Assembly (NCBI GenBank): GCA_030037575.1
Contig: JASHRB010000361.1
Coordinates: 1 to 12,542, forward strand
Direction of reading: 5' to 3'
DNA length: 12,542 bases
Source: Candidatus Sulfotelmatobacter sp.
GTDB lineage: Bacteria > Acidobacteriota > Terriglobia > Terriglobales > Acidobacteriaceae
Shown here: piece by piece, positions 1 to 8,072 of the stretch
Position numbering within the stretch: position 1 is the stretch's first letter
Layout: each line of letters opens with the position of its first letter
Translations under genes and position numbers: made by a program
The notes under the pieces: generated by a model
Database searches by the model: none
Seen by the model: the letters and a program-made list of their open reading frames with translations, nothing else
Told to the model about the DNA's origin: nothing

Positions 1-207
1 AAAACCGTCGAAGAGACAGCCCACCGCTTAAGAGGAGAGTTGAATTACTTTGGTTTGTCCCAGGTTGCCCACAAGGCGCGCGAGTTGGAGCGATTAGGCC
101 GGGAGCGCGATCTCGAAACTGCCCCGCAGCTGTTCCGCCTGTTCAACGCCGAACTTTCCGCCAGCCTGGAGTCCATGCGGCAGATGTTAGACAACGACAG
201 GGTTTAA
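1..207 (+). CDS. HPt domain, C-terminal fragment (5' end outside window)
   Basis: Only the last 68 codons are present, ending in TAA at 205-207. The visible text has the histidine phosphotransfer (HPt) pattern: AHRLRGE with the His as likely phosphoacceptor, a short Gly/Phe turn, then an amphipathic helix with a conserved LE pair (KARELERLGRERD) and a closing helix (LFRLFNAELSASLESMRQML). HPt domains relay phosphate between receiver domains and have no catalysis of their own. Whether this is a free HPt protein or the tail of a hybrid kinase cannot be seen. The many receivers that follow make a phosphorelay partner role likely. The stop codon lies in the loop of a hairpin (193-222). Confidence 0.8.
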   Translation, partial: KTVEETAHRLRGELNYFGLSQVAHKARELERLGRERDLETAPQLFRLFNAELSASLESMRQMLDNDRV

Positions 208-222
208 CCTCTCCCTGTCGTT
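193..222 (+). terminator. hairpin spanning the stop codon of the HPt gene, likely terminator
   Basis: A perfect 10-bp inverted repeat, AACGACAGGG (193-202) and CCCTGTCGTT (213-222), has a 10-nt loop containing the TAA stop. Only a short T-run (221-223) follows, so intrinsic termination would be modest. The position at the gene's end supports a terminator or a 3'-end stabilising stem. Confidence 0.55.
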
Positions 223-303
223 TCCGGGGTCCTTCCGAAGGCGTCTGCTCTTACCGCCGCGCGGAGCCTGCCGAGCATTGCATCATGGGGTCTGGCTCCT
301 GCC
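208..303. other. convergent intergenic region between HPt gene and secreted-protein gene
   Basis: Both flanking genes end here. Besides the hairpin at 193-222, there is a weak inverted repeat GGAGCC (263-268) / GGCTCC (294-299) with a 25-nt loop, close to the stop of the leftward gene. It has no clear T-tract, so I do not call it a terminator. Confidence 0.3.
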
Positions 304-807
304 TTACTGGCACTCAATCATGTTCTGGGTCACGCCCTGCAGGCTGATCGCCGAGTTGGCAATCAAGGGCAGGCTCCACAGCTTGCTGTGATGTTTGCGC
401 AAATAATACGCGGCAAACAATGTTGTCGCGCTCTTTACCGATGCAACCGCATACGCGCGTCCCACCGTGGGATGCACTCCATACAAGTAGGCCGACTCCA
501 CCTCCATGTTGCATACGCCCTTCCGTCCCGCCAGCCAGTTGTCCCGCGCCCACAGCGTTGTATAAGAGTCGGCAAATGTGCTGCCGGTCGAGACCACGGC
601 CAGGCTCACAAACTTCATATCAATCGGATTCTTCTTCTCCACGAACTTCGGCGCAATCACCGCGGCTGCGCTGGTCGACTCTGTATAAAACCCCGCCTCA
701 GACGCCTCTGCGCTGGGGGCGTTGGGCAGCTCTTTTGCCGCCGAAACTGCACTCAACATCAGCACCGCCAAGATCGCGCATAAGGTCGAAAACAACGTCG
801 TTTTCAT
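304..807 (-). CDS. small secreted/membrane protein of unknown function
   Basis: This 167-residue protein starts with a clear signal peptide: MKTT, then a hydrophobic core at residues 5-21 and an SAA cleavage site near 23-24. An LPNAPS stretch follows, which I associate with exported acidobacterial proteins. The mature part has hydrophobic segments at about 66-80, 117-136 and 143-157, so it may be an inner-membrane protein. A D80-S-Y-T-T motif, a later E102 and a terminal Asn (N162) recall small multi-helix acidobacterial membrane families; this is tentative and I know no function. The start at 807 is chosen because the signal peptide begins there and GGAG lies 8 nt upstream; an ATG at 891 would bury the signal. 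It is a single gene facing away from the kinase pair. Confidence 0.75.
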   Translation of the reverse strand: MKTTLFSTLCAILAVLMLSAVSAAKELPNAPSAEASEAGFYTESTSAAAVIAPKFVEKKNPIDMKFVSLAVVSTGSTFADSYTTLWARDNWLAGRKGVCNMEVESAYLYGVHPTVGRAYAVASVKSATTLFAAYYLRKHHSKLWSLPLIANSAISLQGVTQNMIECQ

Positions 808-918
808 AAGGGGATCTCCGATCGAGTTCTTAACGATGCGCAGCGGCCGCGCTGTTTGCAGCCTTTCTTCCGGGTTGCTGCGCTGCGTCATGATTGGAGA
901 TTACGTTGGTGCATGTAC

Positions 919-934
919 CTCGCACAATTGCGAG
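919..934. promoter_or_regulatory. 16-bp palindrome, candidate operator
   Basis: The sequence CTCGCACAATTGCGAG has perfect 6-bp arms (CTCGCA / TGCGAG) around CAAT. It lies 112 bp upstream of the secreted-protein start and is bracketed by ATTACG (900-905) and CGTAAT (937-942). The symmetry suggests a dimeric regulator site; its identity is unknown. Confidence 0.4.
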
Positions 935-949
935 AGCGTAATAAAGGAT

Positions 950-966
950 GGTAACGGGGGGTAACC
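950..966. repeat. tandem GGTAAC boxes with 10-bp period
   Basis: GGTAAC occurs at 950-955 and again at 960-965, the second extended to GGTAACC. The 10-bp period places both on one face of the helix, as for cooperative binding. The same box, inverted and doubled with the same period, is at 5316-5333. Confidence 0.4.
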
Positions 967-1111
967 AGCGGAGGGTACTGTTGCTTTCGCTTGCTTCTCA
1001 CCTGCTTCCGAAGGTCGTCGAACGAGGAGGGCTAATCCGCAGCGGCGGGCGGCGAAAGTGCGCAGCTGGCCCGCGCTGCCAGGGATGCCACACCGCATCC
1101 TGGGATTTTCG

Positions 1112-1139
1112 GAGGAAAGGAGCCCGCCTGCCGGGCCCC
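1112..1139 (-). terminator. rho-independent terminator of the hybrid kinase gene
   Basis: Read on the minus strand, an 8-bp stem (GGGGCCCG pairing with CGGGCTCC, one G-T pair) with a 5-nt GCAGG loop begins 2 nt after the kinase stop codon and is followed by TTTCCTCC. Stem strength and position fit an intrinsic terminator, although the T-run is short. Confidence 0.55.
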
Positions 1140-1141
1140 GT

Positions 1142-3841
1142 TCATTCGCCGGCGGCAGCCCGTTTAGCTTCGCCCAGAGTTTGCCGCACGCGCTCGCCGA
1201 GCGTCGCCAGACGGAACGGTTTTTGCAGAAGAACATGCCTGGGGTCGGCGATTTGCTGCGCCGATAGCAGGTTGTTCGAATAGCCGGACACAAATATCGT
1301 ACGGATCGCCGGGCGCATTTCGGCGATTTTCTTTGCCAGATCCGTTCCGCTCATTTGCGGCATCACCAGATCGGTGAGGAGCAGGTCGATCGGCTGTGGG
1401 TATTGTTCCGCCATCTGCAGCGCCTCGGTTCCTCCACTGGCTTGGAGAACGGTGTAGCCGCTTTCGGTGAGATACTCGGCGGCAGAGTTGCGCACGCCAT
1501 CCTCGTCTTCGACCAGCAAAATTGTGCCGCTGCCCACGAGGGCATCTTCGCCATCTTTTTTTGCCGAGCGCTGCACCTTCTCCGTTACTGACGGAAAGAA
1601 AAGCTTGAAGGTTGTGCCCGTCCCGGGTTCGCTGGTTACCAGGATTCTTCCGCCACTGTGTTTGACGATGCCAAAGACCGTCGCCAATCCCAATCCCGTT
1701 CCTTTGCCCTGTTCCTTGGTGGTAAAGAAAGGCTCGAAGATATGAGATTTGGTGTCGGCATCCATGCCGCAACCGTTGTCACTCACGGTCAGCAGCGCGT
1801 ACCGGTTTGCCTTAACGTCCTCGGACAGAGCTGTCGAGTCGTCCAGCCGGGCAGGGGAGGTCTCAAGCCTGAGCCGGCCACCGTCGGGCATGGCGTCGCG
1901 GGCGTTAATCACCAGATTCATGATCACTTGCTCCAGTTGGCCAGGATCGGCTTTTACGCAGTCAGTGTCACAGCCGGGCACGAATTGGACCTCAATATTT
2001 TCCGGAATCAGGCGTTCCAACATTTTTAGTTGGTCGGCAATCAGCGAATTGAGGTCGACGATCTTCGGCAAAGAGACCTGCTTCCGGCTGAAGGTCAGCA
2101 AGCCCTGGGTCAGGGAAGAACCGCGGTCTGTCGCCTTCAGGATTTCCTCGAGATAGCGGCGCGTGGCGTCGTCGGTTAGCTTTCTTTCGAGAAGTTCCGC
2201 GTAGCTGCTGATCGCCATCAAAATGTTGTTGAAGTCGTGGGCCACGCCTCCGGCGAGGCGTCCAATGGCTTCGATTTTTTGCATTTGCCGCAGCTGCTGT
2301 TCCAGTTCCCGACGCCGGGTGATGTCCTGCACCGTCCCTTCGAAGTGGTGGAGGCTTCCCTGATCGGTCAGCACGGCGCGGGCATTCACCGAAACCCAGA
2401 TGGTCTTGCCGTCTTTGCGATAGGCCTGATATTCGAAATTCTGTACCGACCCCTGTTTTTTCAACGCTTTCACAAACTCATCGCGCACTTCGGGGTGGAC
2501 ATACTCCTGCATACGGATGTCAGTTCTTGCCTTGATTAATTCCGCCTCGGAGGCGAAGCCCAGCATGTGCACCAGGGCGGGATTGGCGGAGATGTACTTG
2601 CCCTCGAGCGTGGTCTGATAGATTCCCTCCAAGGCATGTTCGACGATGGTGCGGTATTTTTCTTCCGCCCGCTGCAAGGCTTCCTGTGCTTGTCTCTCCG
2701 CCGTAATGTCGATCAGAAATCCGATGATGCCTTTGACCCTGCGATGGGCGTCCCGGATGGGCGCCGCAGAGAGATTCGCGGTAACCCGCGTTCCATCGCG
2801 CTTTTGGCGGCGCACTTCGCGGCCGGTCAGAATTTGACCGGAAATCAACTCCATGTGCAGGCGGGCGGCGTCGAGGAACTCCTCTCTGGGGATACTTGGA
2901 TTCGCCTTGCCCACGACTTCTTGTTCGCTCCATCCAAACAGAGCCTCGGCGGCGGGATTCCACATGGTGACGCGCCGGTCGGTATCGGCGGCGATAATGG
3001 CGATGGGAGAGGCATAAACGCTGGTCTCGTTGGCTTTGCGCAGCGCCTCCTCGGCTTTTTTCTGCGCGCTTATGTCGCGTGCGATGATCGATCCGCCGAC
3101 GATCTTTCCTTCCGAATCGAAAACTGGAGAAACCGTCAGAGAGACGTCGATCAGTTTTCCGCTTTTTGATTTTCTGACGGTTTCAAAATTCTCGATCGAT
3201 TGGCCCGCCTTGAGCTTCTCCATAATTTTCGGAATTTCGTCTGCGCGTTCCGGGGGGACCAGAAGGGCAACGTTTTTTCCGCCGATCTCTGTCTTGGAAT
3301 ATCCATAAATAAGCTCGGCACGTTTGTTCCAGCTGGTGATGCGACCGGACAGGTCTTTGCTGAAAATGGCGTCGCCGGAAGACTCAACGATAGAAGCCAG
3401 CTTGAGCAGTTCTTCCTCGGCCATGCGGCGGGCGGTGATGTCGCGCACATACACGGCATAGGACGCCTGTTTTTCAATGGTGACTTGCGTGACCGTAATT
3501 TCTGCGGGAAAGTCGGTGCCATCGGCCCGCAGGCAGCGGGTTTCGCGGCGATTGCCGACCACGTCGATATCGCCGCCCAGGGGAGTGAATAGTTCCCGCC
3601 GGAGACGGTCGCGCAGCTTGGCCGGCAGCAGGGTATTGACCAAATCCTTGCCCATGGCCTCCGATCGGGAAATACGAAAGGTTCTTTCGGCTGCGGGGTT
3701 GAAATCGGTAATGATGGCCTGACTGTTCGCGCAGATGATGCAGTCGAGGGCGAACTCGAGCAACCCCTGGCGGCGGGCCTCACTTGCCCTTAATTCTCGT
3801 GCAATCTGCGAGGTGTTGGGAGATTCCGGATTAGGATTCAT
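1142..3841 (-). CDS. soluble hybrid sensor histidine kinase, four PAS domains plus receiver
   Basis: This 899-residue cytoplasmic protein has no membrane segment. Four PAS/PAC repeats lie at about 20-140, 142-262, 265-385 and 390-512. Next come the dimerisation/phosphoacceptor helix with AHDFNN (H535) and an HATPase_c domain with N-box [10 protein letters not shown] (642-651), G1 box DNGCGMD (688-694), PFFTTK and G2 box GKGTGLGLA (712-720). A receiver follows with acidic pocket E778/D779, phosphoacceptor D824, S852 and K874. All catalytic residues are present, so autophosphorylation and transfer to D824 or to separate receivers is expected. The signal sensed by the PAS domains is unknown. The start is the first ATG in frame and has no obvious Shine-Dalgarno sequence. 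It follows the pseudokinase gene by 80 bp on the same strand, probably in one operon, and ends at the terminator at 1112-1139. Confidence 0.93.
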   Translation of the reverse strand: MNPNPESPNTSQIARELRASEARRQGLLEFALDCIICANSQAIITDFNPAAERTFRISRSEAMGKDLVNTLLPAKLRDRLRRELFTPLGGDIDVVGNRRETRCLRADGTDFPAEITVTQVTIEKQASYAVYVRDITARRMAEEELLKLASIVESSGDAIFSKDLSGRITSWNKRAELIYGYSKTEIGGKNVALLVPPERADEIPKIMEKLKAGQSIENFETVRKSKSGKLIDVSLTVSPVFDSEGKIVGGSIIARDISAQKKAEEALRKANETSVYASPIAIIAADTDRRVTMWNPAAEALFGWSEQEVVGKANPSIPREEFLDAARLHMELISGQILTGREVRRQKRDGTRVTANLSAAPIRDAHRRVKGIIGFLIDITAERQAQEALQRAEEKYRTIVEHALEGIYQTTLEGKYISANPALVHMLGFASEAELIKARTDIRMQEYVHPEVRDEFVKALKKQGSVQNFEYQAYRKDGKTIWVSVNARAVLTDQGSLHHFEGTVQDITRRRELEQQLRQMQKIEAIGRLAGGVAHDFNNILMAISSYAELLERKLTDDATRRYLEEILKATDRGSSLTQGLLTFSRKQVSLPKIVDLNSLIADQLKMLERLIPENIEVQFVPGCDTDCVKADPGQLEQVIMNLVINARDAMPDGGRLRLETSPARLDDSTALSEDVKANRYALLTVSDNGCGMDADTKSHIFEPFFTTKEQGKGTGLGLATVFGIVKHSGGRILVTSEPGTGTTFKLFFPSVTEKVQRSAKKDGEDALVGSGTILLVEDEDGVRNSAAEYLTESGYTVLQASGGTEALQMAEQYPQPIDLLLTDLVMPQMSGTDLAKKIAEMRPAIRTIFVSGYSNNLLSAQQIADPRHVLLQKPFRLATLGERVRQTLGEAKRAAAGE

Positions 3842-3921
3842 GTCGGCGTGCAGCGGGATAAACTCGCCAAAGATTTTCTTCCAGCAATTCCGTCTTCTGC
3901 TTGTCCTGCCGATGCGGAATG

Positions 3922-5099
3922 CTATTCGTCCAGCAAGTCGTGGATCTTGTCTTTCAGCACGTCAAGACGAAAAGGTTTTCGTAAAGCCGCAGTGGCTGCC
4001 TGGCTTTTCGAAGAAAGCGCGCTCGCGCTCACCTCCTCTCCCGACATGAAAAGAACCTTCAAGTTGGGATTCATCTCCAGCAGCTTTTGGGCCACTTCGT
4101 GTCCGCTCATCTTGGGCATGACCACGTCGGTAATGAGGACGTCGAGTGGGGAGCGATTTTGCGCGGCCACATGAATCGCCTCCTCGCCCGCTCTGGCTTG
4201 CAAAACCTTGAAGCCCTCCATTTTCAGCAGTTCTGCCGTGGGTATGCGAACCGCATCGTCGTCCTCGACGAGCAGAACGGTTCTCGCCATGGGCAGGTTT
4301 CGCGGGGTGGTTCGCTCCTGCGCTGTGCCGGCGTCCATTTGCGCCGGCGGGAAATAGATGCTGAAGCGGCTGCCTTTCGCCGGATCGCTGGCAAATCGGA
4401 CCATCCCTTCCGCACCTTTAACGACCGCATGGACGGCGGCGAGAGAGAGGTTAATTCTTGCCTCCTGGCCGATGTTCGTGGAACCCTCCAGATCCCAAGC
4501 GCGCGCCTGCCGGGCTGCACCGGTGTCAGCGACGGCAAACATCACATACTTGCCGGGCCTTTCGTTTTTTGTGACCGAGTGCTTATCCAGATCGACTAAC
4601 TTCGTCGCGAACGTCAGCTGGCCGCCTTGGGGCATGGCATTGCGAGCATTGATAGCCAGACTCAAGGCGACCTGCTCGATTTGCGAAGGATCGGAGCAGA
4701 TCCTTCTGAGGCCCGGCTCCAGGTCGTAGACCACGGAGATTTTCTCGCCGGCCAGTTGCTCAACCAGTGGACCGATTCCCGCGACCACCGCATTCAGATC
4801 CAAGGGCTCATTCGAGCCGGGAAGATTGCGGCTGATGCCAACAACTTCTGCACCAGGCTGGTGGCGCGTGAGGCGCTGGTTAGTACTTGCTCCAGGCTGC
4901 GCTTCTGGCTGGCGGGGAGTTTCTTCATTTCGAGCTCGGCATAGCTCGTGATTGCCATCATGGTGTTATTGAACTGGTTGGCAATGGCGCGGGTGAGTTC
5001 GCCGATCAATTCGGTTTTTTGCGCCAGCAGAAGCGTGCGCAAATCGAGGCGCGATTCGCTGTTCGCGCCCACCCACGAACTCGTTTGAACGTCAGGCAT
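3922..5099 (-). pseudogene. hybrid histidine pseudokinase with intact receiver, split by a -1-type frameshift
   Basis: Two adjacent frames together form one protein of about 392 residues. The 5' frame (5099 down to a TGA at 4794-4796) gives the HisKA helix. The 3' frame (from about 4836 to the TAG at 3922-3924) gives an HATPase-like domain and a receiver. A single missing base near 4836-4838 restores LLA-ISRNLPGSNEPLDLN, matching [18 protein letters not shown] of the neighbouring kinase. In the HisKA motif AHDFNN reads ANQFNN, so the phosphoacceptor His is Asn41. The N-box keeps NARNAM but loses its first Asn to Ser, the G1 box is DTGAA, and the G2 glycines are gone. The receiver is complete: acidic pocket near 181-182, D226 and K276 counted from the TTG codon at 4803. 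It has no PAS domain. It probably acted as a receiver scaffold rather than a kinase. The frameshift may be a sequencing error or true decay; no slippery heptamer is visible. Confidence 0.8.
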
Positions 5100-5175
5100 G
5101 GGGACAGGAATTTCCTAACGCGATTCCGTTTCGAACCTTCCCGCTACGATATTCCCGCCGGACGAGCAGCTTCAA

Positions 5176-5189
5176 ATTACGCACGTAAT
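5176..5189. promoter_or_regulatory. 14-bp palindrome, candidate operator
   Basis: ATTACGCACGTAAT has perfect 6-bp arms around CA and is followed directly by TGCGAG (5189-5194). The same half-sites ATTACG, CGTAAT and TGCGAG occur at 900-942. A related ACGCACG-GTAA-TGCG string is at 8170-8187. It is probably a regulator binding site; the regulator is unknown. Confidence 0.4.
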
Positions 5190-5315
5190 GCGAGCGTGAG
5201 CCTTGGCCATTACGTACCTGGGAACACGTCCCCAGGGCGCCGGTGGAGGAGATGTCGGCGGCATGGGCTTGTTCATTTTCAAGAAATAGAACCCGAAGTT
5301 TGAACGCCTTTCCCT

Positions 5316-5333
5316 GGTTACCCGAGGTTACCC
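5316..5333. repeat. tandem GGTTACCC boxes with 10-bp period
   Basis: Two exact copies of GGTTACCC (5316-5323 and 5326-5333) are separated by GA. They lie 62-79 bp upstream of the receiver start, just upstream of a TGTTATCAAT -10-like element, which is a typical activator position. They are the reverse complement of the GGGTAACC type seen at 960-966. Confidence 0.45.
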
Positions 5334-5394
5334 TGCCTGTTATCAATGCTTTCGGAGAGCGCAGGTTTGGCGGAGCGCGTGCCCAATCAAGCGC

Positions 5395-5769
5395 ATGGCT
5401 AAAAAAATTCTAATCATCGACGACGACGAGCAGTTGCGGAACGCCTGCCGCGACTTTCTTTCCGACGGCGGATATGAAGTGGACTGCGCCGAAGAGCTGG
5501 AAGAAGCCCAGAGCCTGCTGACTTATATTCCCTATTCGGTGGTCATCACCGATCTGCGACTAAGCAAACTCGCGTTCGGCGGACTCGATGTCCTCAAGCA
5601 CATTCGCGAACAGGCGTTGCCGGTGCGCGTGATCGTTCTCACCGCCTATGGCTGGCCGGAACTTAAAACCGAAGCATCGGCTTCCGGCGTGGATGCCTTT
5701 CTGCGGAAGCCAGCTCGGTTAAGAGAGCTGGGAGCAGCCGTCGATGCGCTAACAGGAGCAACCGCATGA
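5395..5769 (+). CDS. stand-alone response-regulator receiver
   Basis: This 124-residue protein is one receiver (REC) domain with no output domain. It has the acidic pocket D9-D11 (IIDDDE), phosphoacceptor D53 in VITDLRL, switch T83 in VLTAYG and K105 in RKPA, so all active-site residues are present. It should accept phosphate from a kinase or an HPt protein. The ATG has no good Shine-Dalgarno sequence but is the only sensible in-frame start, beginning MAKKILIIDDD as receivers usually do. Its stop overlaps the next start (ATGA), so it is translationally coupled to the EAL protein, which it very likely controls as a separate receiver subunit. Confidence 0.92.
   Translation: MAKKILIIDDDEQLRNACRDFLSDGGYEVDCAEELEEAQSLLTYIPYSVVITDLRLSKLAFGGLDVLKHIREQALPVRVIVLTAYGWPELKTEASASGVDAFLRKPARLRELGAAVDALTGATA
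5754..5758 (+). promoter_or_regulatory. ribosome binding site of the EAL gene
   Basis: AGGAG sits 7 nt before the ATG at 5766, inside the last codons of the receiver gene. It supports that start and independent as well as coupled translation. Confidence 0.6.
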
Positions 5770-6632
5770 CTAAATCCGTTTTGGAAACAATTCTCGATTC
5801 GAGCACGCTGTCGGTTCTCTTTCAGCCCATTTTTCAACTTCAGAAGGGGATCAAGCGGGTCGATAGCGTAGAAGCCTTGGTCCGCGGGCCGCGAGGAACG
5901 AAGTTCAATCGGGCCGACATCCTGTTCGATTACGTGCGGCGGAAAAAGGCGGAAGCCGCTGTCGATCAAAGCTGTTTTGTGGCCATCTGTGACGCGGTTA
6001 CCAACCTGCCCGCAGATGTTCGAGTCAACATTAACGTTCACGCGGCCACGCTCGGCCAGAACTCCGGCTTCGTCGACTTCTTCCGGCGCTGCGCGAAGAA
6101 GCGTTCGCTCACCCTGGAACGATTCACCGTCGAGATCGTCGAGCATGCGCCGACTTGCGACGCTTCACGACTGACGGCCACGATCGCTCAATTGCGCGAT
6201 CTCGGCGTGCGCATCGCTCTGGACGACGTGGGGCTGGGGCAGTCGAACTATCGCATGATGCTCGATTGCGATCCCGAGTACTACAAGCTGGACGGATATT
6301 TCGTGCGCGATTTGAATCGTGATCCCAAGCGGCGGGCGGTGGTGGAATCGCTGGTAACCCTGGCCAAAACCCTGGAAAGCGCGGTGGTTGCCGAAGCGGT
6401 GGCTTCCGAGGACGATTTGGCCTATGTGTCCGATCTGGGTGTGGATCTGGTGCAGGCCAACATCCTGTGTCCGGCGCTGCCGCTGGAGGAATTGCAGAAG
6501 CTTGGCCACATCGAAGCGTCTCCCATATTCAGCCCGCTAGCAAAAGCGGGCGATGCATTTCGCCATGTTCCCGGTCTCGAGCGAGGCGGAGTGAGCTTCG
6601 GGGTCGCGCTGGGGCAATCGTTCTACACCTAA
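5766..6632 (+). CDS. EAL-domain protein, probable c-di-GMP phosphodiesterase
   Basis: This 288-residue protein is almost entirely one EAL domain, with no GGDEF or membrane part. Family residues are visible in order: FQPI (Q20), VEALVRGP (E36, with R40), VNIN (N90), VEIVE (E123), LDDVGLG (D153, D154), YYKLDG (K174), VAEAV (E210) and VQAN (Q230). This is the metal and substrate set of class-I EAL enzymes that linearise c-di-GMP to pGpG, so it is probably active. Some surroundings are unusual: AEAVAS instead of AEGVE, QAN instead of QGY, and DDVGLG instead of DDFGTG. A 40-residue C-terminal tail follows the domain. It is translationally coupled to the upstream receiver by an ATGA overlap, which suggests phosphorylation-controlled activity. 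If it is degenerate it could instead be a c-di-GMP binder. Confidence 0.88.
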   Translation: MTKSVLETILDSSTLSVLFQPIFQLQKGIKRVDSVEALVRGPRGTKFNRADILFDYVRRKKAEAAVDQSCFVAICDAVTNLPADVRVNINVHAATLGQNSGFVDFFRRCAKKRSLTLERFTVEIVEHAPTCDASRLTATIAQLRDLGVRIALDDVGLGQSNYRMMLDCDPEYYKLDGYFVRDLNRDPKRRAVVESLVTLAKTLESAVVAEAVASEDDLAYVSDLGVDLVQANILCPALPLEELQKLGHIEASPIFSPLAKAGDAFRHVPGLERGGVSFGVALGQSFYT

Positions 6633-6676
6633 AAGCACGGGCGCCCAACCACCCGGCGGGCGAGCCAACCAGCTTG
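6633..6676. terminator. possible bidirectional terminator between convergent genes
   Basis: Between the EAL stop and the NtrC-type stop lies a CGCCC (6642-6646) / GGGCG (6658-6662) stem with an 11-nt loop. On the minus strand a TTTT run follows a few bases after the stem. The stem is short, so this is a weak call. Confidence 0.3.
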
Positions 6677-8032
6677 CTACTCTTTGTCCCGCGGCGTTTG
6701 AATCGCGAACGTCTTCAGTTTGTTGTAGAGAGTACCGCGAGTCACGCCCAGGCGGGTGGCCGCCCGCGCAATATTGCCCCGTTCTGCATCCAGAATCTTC
6801 TGGATGTGCTGCCGCTGCACCTCAACCAGAGTGAGGTTCGAACCATTGTCGGTGGCGACGGCGTCTTTGAACTCAAGATGCAGATCTTTTGGGCGGATGG
6901 TCTCGCTGGTGGCGAGCAAGGCAGCCCTCTCAATCACGTTTTTCAACTCGCGGATGTTTCCCGGCCAAGAATAAGCGGCAAGAGATTCCATGGCTTGCTC
7001 GGAGAGCGTGAGCTGCTGTTTGCCCAGATCGGAAGCGCTGCGCTCGAAGAAGTAGTTGGCCAGCAGGGGAATATCTTCAAGCCTTTCGCGCAATGCCGGA
7101 ACGTTCATGGTGACCGTGCTGACACGGAAATAGAGATCGCTGCGGAACTTCTTCTTGCGCACCAGCTCGGCCAGGTTTTCATGGCTGGCGGCGATCAAGC
7201 GCACGTCCAGCTGCCGTTCCTGCACGTCGCCGAGACGCCGAAATTTTTTCTCTTCCAGAATCTTCAGAAGCTTGGGCTGGACTTGAAGGTCCATGTCTCC
7301 GATTTCGTCGAGAAAGACGGTTCCCCGTTGCGCCACCTCCAGCAACCCCAACTTCCTTTGCACCGCTCCGGTGAACGCCCCGACCTCGTGGCCGAACAAT
7401 TCCGTTTCCAATAGCTCGCGGCCCAGGCCGGCGCAATTCAAATCTACGAAAGCTTCTTCCGAGCGCGGGCTTTGATCATGCAGCCACTTCGCCAGTACAC
7501 CCTTGCCGGAGCCGGTTTCTCCGGCGATGAGCACGGGACAATGGCTGGCGGCCAATTTCTGCGCCTGTTCCGCCACTTCCCGGATCGCGGGGCTCGTGCC
7601 CATGAAGGGGTCCACGCTCTCCCGCTTCTCGCGCACCTTTCCCGCCCATTGTTTTTGCTGATTGCGCTGATTCTTGAGTGCCCGCTCCAGCACCACAGCG
7701 ATGGCCGACATCTCCACCGGCTTGGTGAGAAATTGCTCTGCGCCTTCTTTGATGGCTTGCACCGCCAGTTGCACGGTGCCATTTCCGGTGAGCAGGATCA
7801 GCGGAACCGAGGGATGCGATTGCTTCAAATGGGGCAGAAGGTCGAGGGCAGTGCCATCGGGCAAGGAATAGTCGAGAACGGCCGCATCCGGCGAAAATTC
7901 CCGAAAGGCTTCGCGAATTCCCGAGCAACTCTCGGCTTCAGCCACTTCATAATCGAGCGATTCGAGGAACTCAACCAGAGCGCCGCGAATGGCACCGTCG
8001 TCTTCACCGACGAGAATCCGTTTCTTGGCCAT
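6677..8032 (-). CDS. NtrC-family sigma-54-dependent response regulator
   Basis: This 451-residue protein has three domains. The N-terminal receiver shows E10/D11/D12, phosphoacceptor D54, T82 and K104. The central AAA+ activator domain (about 143-375) has Walker A GETGSGKG (171-178), the sigma-54-contacting loop GAFTGA (218-223), Walker B GTVFLDEI (238-245) and WPGNIREL (356-363). A C-terminal Fis-type helix-turn-helix follows (about 405-440, RAATRLGVTRGTLYNKL). Phosphorylation should trigger oligomerisation and ATP-driven opening of sigma-54 promoters. All motor motifs are intact. The start at 8032 gives the standard MAKKRILVGEDD opening; a TTG at 8080 would add 16 residues and overlap a palindrome. 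No Shine-Dalgarno sequence is obvious. It is convergent with the EAL gene and divergent from a receiver gene. Its targets are not visible here. Confidence 0.93.
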   Translation of the reverse strand: MAKKRILVGEDDGAIRGALVEFLESLDYEVAEAESCSGIREAFREFSPDAAVLDYSLPDGTALDLLPHLKQSHPSVPLILLTGNGTVQLAVQAIKEGAEQFLTKPVEMSAIAVVLERALKNQRNQQKQWAGKVREKRESVDPFMGTSPAIREVAEQAQKLAASHCPVLIAGETGSGKGVLAKWLHDQSPRSEEAFVDLNCAGLGRELLETELFGHEVGAFTGAVQRKLGLLEVAQRGTVFLDEIGDMDLQVQPKLLKILEEKKFRRLGDVQERQLDVRLIAASHENLAELVRKKKFRSDLYFRVSTVTMNVPALRERLEDIPLLANYFFERSASDLGKQQLTLSEQAMESLAAYSWPGNIRELKNVIERAALLATSETIRPKDLHLEFKDAVATDNGSNLTLVEVQRQHIQKILDAERGNIARAATRLGVTRGTLYNKLKTFAIQTPRDKE

Positions 8033-8072
8033 GCGAGAGTGGGTCGACCCGGAAGCCGGCCTCGAGCCCGAC

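Larger units (their letters stand above)
808..1141. other. intergenic region upstream of the secreted-protein gene
   Basis: About 330 bases with no convincing gene. It holds the presumed promoter of the leftward gene at 304-807, though no clear -35/-10 pair was found. From left to right it has ATTACG (900-905), a palindrome (919-934), CGTAAT (937-942), tandem GGTAAC boxes (950-966) and, at the right end, the presumed terminator of the kinase gene (1112-1139). Confidence 0.5.
5100..5394. promoter_or_regulatory. divergent control region between pseudokinase and receiver-EAL operon
   Basis: About 295 bp separate two divergent starts, so promoters for both are expected. On the minus strand TTGAAG (near 5169-5174), an 18-nt spacer and TATCGT form a weak sigma-70-like pair for the pseudokinase. 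On the plus strand TGTTATCAAT (5338-5347) resembles an extended -10 without a good -35. Palindromic ATTACG-CA-CGTAAT (5176-5189), a further ATTACG (5209-5214) and doubled GGTTACC boxes (5316-5333) lie between. No coding sequence was recognised. Confidence 0.4.

Noticed and set aside
808..891. Earlier ATG start for the secreted protein
   Set aside because: It would place the signal peptide internally, and the ATG at 807 has GGAG at good spacing.
5369..5382. GG-N10-GC resembling a sigma-54 -24/-12 site
   Set aside because: It is only 12 bp from the start codon and deviates from TGGCAC/TTGC, so it could not leave a usable leader.
6467..7414. Rightward open frame of 315 codons
   Set aside because: It is antisense to the NtrC-type gene, whose motifs are all intact; no domain on this strand.
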